NCBI RefSeq assembly: GCF_020524585.1
Contig: NZ_JAIVLK010000004.1
Location: 62,001 to 126,000, forward strand
Direction of reading: 5' to 3'
Origin: Celeribacter naphthalenivorans
GTDB taxonomy: Bacteria; Pseudomonadota; Alphaproteobacteria; Rhodobacterales; Rhodobacteraceae
DNA length: 64,000 nt
Part shown: positions 60,159 through 64,000 of the stretch, in pieces
How positions within the stretch are numbered: position 1 is the first letter of the stretch
Layout: each line of letters starts with the position of its first letter
Program-made: the position numbers and the translations under genes
The notes under the pieces: model-generated
Database searches by the model: none
The model's input: the letters and a program-made list of their open reading frames with translations, nothing else
What the model was told of the DNA's origin: nothing

Positions 60159-61370
60159 CTAAAGCGCAGCGCGGTCTACAATAGACGTGCCGTCTTCGAC
60201 GGTGTCGGCGGGATGGGGGATGACCATTTCTCCCTCTTCAAGACCTGACAAAACCTCGGCGCGGGTGTCGGACTGATGGCCGATCTCGATGGGGCGCAGC
60301 CGCGCTGTGTCCCCGTCCGCGACAAAGGTGGCCCAGCCTGTCCCAGAACGGAACATGGCGGAGATCGGGATGGTCAGGGCGGCGTTATCTTCCCACCGCA
60401 CGACCTTCAGGAAAACGGAATAGTGGTGGCCAAGACCTGTGCGCTCCTCGGGCGGGGTGACCAGCGAGAAGACGGCGGAGACCCGTTGCTCTTCGATCCC
60501 CAGCGAGGAGACATGTGTGTCGGCGCGCGGCGCGAGACGGATCAACCGGGCCTCAAGCGCGGGTGTACCTCCCCAGCGTTCGACCATGGCACGGGCGCCA
60601 ATCTCAAGCCCCACGGCGTCCGAGGACAGCAAATCCGCCTCAATCTCCAGATCGGCGACATCGCCGATGGACAAAAGCGGCGAACCGACGGCGACCGCGT
60701 GCTCAGAGACCTGCGTGATCGCCAAGACCTTGCCGGTTGCCGGTGCGGTGATCTCGACGCAACAGGTTTCGCCCGCCCGCAAGGAGGCCCCCGGTTCGAT
60801 TAACGCGGCTTCTGCGCGCGCCAGTGAGGACTCGGCCATCTGGACGTTCGAGGCGGAGGCATCGCGCGCGGCGACACGCAGAGACAGAAGCTGTTGCGCA
60901 TCTTCGAGCGCGGTGAGCGAGGAGACGCCACGCGCGACCAGCGCCTTGGTCCGCTCATATTGGCTTTGCGCATAAGACAGCTCTTCGTCGGATTGCCGCA
61001 ACTGTGCGCCCGCAAGGTCCGCGGCGGCACGGGCTTCGCGCACGGCGGCTTCCAACTGCACGCGGGTGCGCGCGTCGATGAGCGAGGGCGCGATGGGTTC
61101 GACCTTGGCCACCACCGTCACACCCGCCTCGACCGCATCACCCTCTTCGACGGGAGACCGTAGCGCCGTGCCCGCGATCGGCGCGGAGACCTCATAGAGA
61201 TTGCGGATCTTGGTTTTGCCGTCGGCATTGATGGTCACCTGCATCGGCCCTCGGATCACAGGCGCCAGATCGACCGCCACGGGATGCGGGCGAAAGGCGA
61301 TGAACAGAAGCGCCACGACGAGCGCGCCAACGATCAGGGTCAAAAGCGATTTGCGGGACTTGGAGGTCAT
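60159..61370 (-). CDS. HlyD/MacA-type periplasmic adaptor protein
   Basis: A 403-residue membrane-fusion protein. One N-terminal membrane anchor (SLLTLIVGALVVALLFIAF) is followed by a lipoyl-like half (YEVSAPIAGTALRSPVEEGDAV), a long coiled-coil (about 105-200, Ala/Arg/Gln-rich), the second lipoyl half (ITAPATGKVLAITQVSEHAV), and beta-barrel and membrane-proximal regions (YSVFLKVVRWEDNAALTIPISAMF). It links an inner-membrane ABC exporter with an outer-membrane partner or works without one. It is downstream of an FtsX-like permease and an ABC ATPase in the same direction (gap of 3 bases to the permease). Confidence 0.87.
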   Translation of the reverse strand: MTSKSRKSLLTLIVGALVVALLFIAFRPHPVAVDLAPVIRGPMQVTINADGKTKIRNLYEVSAPIAGTALRSPVEEGDAVEAGVTVVAKVEPIAPSLIDARTRVQLEAAVREARAAADLAGAQLRQSDEELSYAQSQYERTKALVARGVSSLTALEDAQQLLSLRVAARDASASNVQMAESSLARAEAALIEPGASLRAGETCCVEITAPATGKVLAITQVSEHAVAVGSPLLSIGDVADLEIEADLLSSDAVGLEIGARAMVERWGGTPALEARLIRLAPRADTHVSSLGIEEQRVSAVFSLVTPPEERTGLGHHYSVFLKVVRWEDNAALTIPISAMFRSGTGWATFVADGDTARLRPIEIGHQSDTRAEVLSGLEEGEMVIPHPADTVEDGTSIVDRAAL

Positions 61371-61373
61371 GGG

Positions 61374-63740
61374 TCACTCCCGGGTTTTCATCACGGAAAC
61401 AAGGTCTAGCCGGTCAATCCGCTGCCGCACCAAAAGCACGGAGGCCAGCGCCGTGCCCAGTACGACGACGGAGGCCGTGGCATAGGCGGCGGGTGGAAGG
61501 ACCATCGGAATGGTGTAGAGATCGGAGGCGAAACTGGCGGCCATCAGATGACCGAGACCGTAGCCGATGAGCCAGCCCAAGGGCTGCGCCAGCACGGCGA
61601 TCAACATGATCTCCCCGATCAGGATGTAGGAAACTTCCCAATTCGAAAAGCCGAGAATGCGCAGCGAGGCCAATTCGCGGGCGCGCTCAGAAAGCTGAAT
61701 GCGGGCGCTGTTGTAAGTGAGGCCGACGGTGATCAGAATGGCGACCACGCTGAACAACCCGTTCATGATCGAAATGTTCTCTTCGACTGTGGCATCGAAG
61801 GACGCCTTCATATCGGTCACGCGCACGGCGCCAGAGATCAGCGGCGTGTCTTTGATGGCGCGGTTGAAAGCGTCGTCTTCTTTGGGATCAAGCGTGACAT
61901 TGGCGACCGAAATTTGCGGTGCGCTGCGGGTCAGATGTGACATGGCCTCGCGGGTCATGAAGGCGCCGAGGCCAAAGAATTGTTCGGTCACGCCTGCGAC
62001 CGTCAAGGTGTAGGTTTCGCGCCGCCCACTCATGAATTCCACCTCGACCGGATCGCCGGGGGCGAGGCGCAAGACCTCGGCCACGCGGGTGGTGATCAAA
62101 AGGCCGGGGCCGTCGATTTCGACGACGCGGCCAGTCTCATTGATGGAACGCGCCAATGTGGCCCCCGCGCCGCGCGTGGTGATCGACAGCTGTTTCTCCA
62201 ACGGCCCGTTGCGCAGGGTCACGGGCGTGAACAATTCTCCCTCGACCTCCATCACGCCGGGCAGGGCGCGGACGTCTTCGAGTGCGGACAGGCTGCGTTC
62301 TTTTGTGAAGAGCAAGACGATGTCTTCGCGGTTCGATTGGTTAAAGGCGATGTCGGCGATGCTGTTGATCGAATAGGAGAAAAAACCCACGGAGATCATG
62401 ATTGCGACGGCCAGCGACAGACCTATGGCGGAAAAGGCCGCGCGCAGAGGCCAGCGAAACAAGGAGCGCCAGATCATCATCGAGGGCTGGCTGAGACGCA
62501 GCGCAGACAGCGCGCGATCCAAAAGGCTGCGTTTGAACCGGGGCGGCGCGGGGGGCGACATGGCGACAGCGGGCGGAAGGGCCGCAGCGCCCATGGCGGA
62601 GCGCAGCGCGCCGACGGCGGCGGTCAACAGCGCGAGAAACCCGGAGATTGCATAGGCGTCATAGGAGACGTTGAAAATCAGATAGGGGAATTTGAAATAT
62701 TGCGCATATTCGCCCGCCATCCAGCGTGCCGACAAGCCGCCCGTGACCCAGCCGATCACCACGCCCAAAACGGCGGTGAGCCCGGCCAAAAGCACATAAT
62801 GCGCCGCGATGTGCAGATCGGTGTAGCCAAGTGCTTTCAGCAACCCGATCTCGGCGCGCTCCAGCGCGATGATCCGGCCGATCACCATATTCACGAGAAA
62901 GGCGGAGATGCCAAAGAACACCGGCGGCAGGATGGTTGCCATGTTCTTGAGCTGTTTGATCTCGGTGGTGACGAAGGCGTTGGAGGCCTGTTCATCGCGG
63001 CCATGCGCGCCGGTGCCGCCGTAGGGTTCCAGGAGCGTGTCGAGCGCTTCGATCACCTGATCTTCCTGCGCGCCGCGCGACAGGCTGAGCGTCACGGAAT
63101 TGAAAGCGCCGGACATGTCGAAAGCGGAGGCCAGCATTGCCTGAGGCATCCAGAGAATGCCAAAGCTTTCGTCATCGGGCATCAGCGTGCCGGGGCCGAT
63201 GGCATAGACGAATTCGGGCGAAAGCGCGGTGCCGGTGATGGTCAGGCGGCGTTTCTGGCCGGACATCAGCGCCTCGAAAGTATCGCCGATCTCAAAGCCG
63301 TTGGCCTCCGCGAAGGGTTCATTAACCATGACCTCGTCGCTGGCCTGCGGATCGGGCAGGCGGCCTGCGCGCAGGAGCGGCACATTGAGCGTCGGCAGGG
63401 CGCCCGTGTCCGGCAAGGAGAGCGCAAGACCTGTCGCCGATTTCACCCGCCCCGGCAGATCGAGCATGAGATATTCCTGCACCCGTGCCTCGGCGGTCTG
63501 CACGCCGGGCAGGGCGGAGATTTCGCTCAAAAGCGGACGCGGCGCCTTTTCGGTCATCGCCCAGACATCGGCAAATTCATTGCGCTCGTAAAAGGCGGCC
63601 AAAGTGTCGTCCAGCGCCCGATACATGCCGAAAGCGGTCAGGAGGATCATCACACCGCAGGCCAAAACCAAAGCAATCGCCAGCGACTGGCCCCAAAGCC
63701 GTCTGAAATCGCGCAGGAGTTTTTTGTCGAGCGCATGCAT
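61374..63740 (-). CDS. FtsX-like (MacB-type) ABC permease
   Basis: A 788-residue membrane protein with two FtsX-type modules. An N-terminal membrane segment (LRDFRRLWGQSLAIALVLACGVMILL) precedes a periplasmic domain, then about three membrane segments near residue 270-450 and a repeat of the arrangement to the end (LLVRQRIDRLDLVSVMKTRE). Blocks such as VMVNEPFAEANGFEIGDTF and LLSEISALPGVQTAEARVQEY are usual for MacB-like permeases with a duplicated core. The start is ATG 63740; a longer open frame has no coding character. It lies between the ATPase and the adaptor in a three-gene exporter operon. Confidence 0.87.
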   Translation of the reverse strand: MHALDKKLLRDFRRLWGQSLAIALVLACGVMILLTAFGMYRALDDTLAAFYERNEFADVWAMTEKAPRPLLSEISALPGVQTAEARVQEYLMLDLPGRVKSATGLALSLPDTGALPTLNVPLLRAGRLPDPQASDEVMVNEPFAEANGFEIGDTFEALMSGQKRRLTITGTALSPEFVYAIGPGTLMPDDESFGILWMPQAMLASAFDMSGAFNSVTLSLSRGAQEDQVIEALDTLLEPYGGTGAHGRDEQASNAFVTTEIKQLKNMATILPPVFFGISAFLVNMVIGRIIALERAEIGLLKALGYTDLHIAAHYVLLAGLTAVLGVVIGWVTGGLSARWMAGEYAQYFKFPYLIFNVSYDAYAISGFLALLTAAVGALRSAMGAAALPPAVAMSPPAPPRFKRSLLDRALSALRLSQPSMMIWRSLFRWPLRAAFSAIGLSLAVAIMISVGFFSYSINSIADIAFNQSNREDIVLLFTKERSLSALEDVRALPGVMEVEGELFTPVTLRNGPLEKQLSITTRGAGATLARSINETGRVVEIDGPGLLITTRVAEVLRLAPGDPVEVEFMSGRRETYTLTVAGVTEQFFGLGAFMTREAMSHLTRSAPQISVANVTLDPKEDDAFNRAIKDTPLISGAVRVTDMKASFDATVEENISIMNGLFSVVAILITVGLTYNSARIQLSERARELASLRILGFSNWEVSYILIGEIMLIAVLAQPLGWLIGYGLGHLMAASFASDLYTIPMVLPPAAYATASVVVLGTALASVLLVRQRIDRLDLVSVMKTRE

Positions 63741-63745
63741 GGGCG

Positions 63746-64000
63746 TCACCACACGATCTCGGAGGGCGCGATGCGGGTGTCGTTGGTGGCGACAGAGGCG
63801 ATATTGCCGTCCTGAAACCGCACCACGCGATGCGCCATGGCCTGAATGGCGGCGTTGTGGGTGATGACGATGGCGGTGGTGCCCAAGTCTTCGTTGATTT
63901 CGCGGATCGCCTCCAAGACCTGCACGCCCGTGCTGCTGTCCAAGGCACCCGTGGGTTCGTCGCACAACAGCACCTCAGGGCGTTTGGCGATGGCCCGCGC
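63746..64000 (-). CDS. MacB/LolD-type ABC ATPase (5' end outside window)
   Basis: The last about 84 codons are visible; the gene enters from the right edge. They contain Walker B with its preceding hydrophobic stretch (VLLCDEPTGALD) and the H-loop VITHNAAI, ending GNIASVATNDTRIAPSEIVW. The TGALDSSTG D-loop is of the LolD/MacB type. It is the energising subunit of the adjacent FtsX-like permease and HlyD-like adaptor. The permease start lies 5 bp after its stop. Confidence 0.88.
   Translation of the reverse strand, partial: ARAIAKRPEVLLCDEPTGALDSSTGVQVLEAIREINEDLGTTAIVITHNAAIQAMAHRVVRFQDGNIASVATNDTRIAPSEIVW

Noticed and set aside
61980-63815. Plus-strand 611-codon frame over the FtsX-like gene
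   Set aside because: Antisense shadow of a conserved permease; no start signal or domain.

Overview
The window looks like the chromosome of an alphaproteobacterium of the Rhodobacteraceae (Roseobacter group). The evidence is the G+C-rich third codon positions in the outer parts, the second-type 440-residue GltX, a one-chain 948-residue GcvP in a gcvT-gcvH-gcvP operon behind a tandem glycine riboswitch, and tRNA-Ala(CGC). The genus cannot be fixed from the sequence alone.

Layout. (1) 1-8.6 kb is core: an exported MBL-fold hydrolase (cut by the window edge), a small zinc metallopeptidase-family protein, gltX, the glycine riboswitch with gcvTHP, a thioredoxin-2, tRNA-Ala and a resolvase-like protein that lacks key catalytic arginines. 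(2) 9,158-51,760 is an accessory island bounded by two apparently identical 1,558-bp IS3-family elements in the same orientation. To the eye its interior has lower G+C and more varied codon use than the flanks, and it carries degraded IS6, IS110, IS3 and IS66 pieces. (3) 51.8-64 kb is core again: a dipeptidase tail cut by the right-hand IS, a Tat-exported hydrolase facing a LysR regulator, an MFS exporter, a GntR regulator with a polar amino-acid ABC transporter, and a MacAB/HlyD-FtsX export system that leaves the window.

The island is mostly a nitrogen-compound uptake and breakdown locus. It has a polyamine-type ABC importer (potABCD-like), two short-chain dehydrogenases, an ATP-dependent hydantoinase pair (hyuA, hyuB), a MalT-like LuxR regulator opposite an aldehyde dehydrogenase + FAD amine oxidase + cupin operon, an amidase followed by a complete branched-chain/amide-type ABC importer, TetR and LuxR regulators, and a four-gene operon of glutamine-synthetase-like ligase (PuuA type), FAD oxidase (PuuB type), polysaccharide-deacetylase-fold hydrolase (PuuE/cyclic-imidase type) and a C45 Ntn-hydrolase. 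Read together (inference), it looks like a gamma-glutamylated-amine pathway joined to several ring-opening or amide-cleaving hydrolases. No canonical PuuD hydrolase is present, and the substrate is unknown. Two sets of unusual palindromes lie in its control regions: TGGCCATATGGCCA copies before the amidase operon, and CTACC/GGTAG copies between the ligase operon and a divergent membrane protein.

At the island's right end a ParB-domain DNA methyltransferase gene is frameshifted and abuts the second IS. Both IS copies carry the same hairpin-containing insertion that breaks orfB, so their transposase is probably impaired. No matching target-site duplications were found, which fits rearrangement or deletion rather than a clean composite-transposon insertion.
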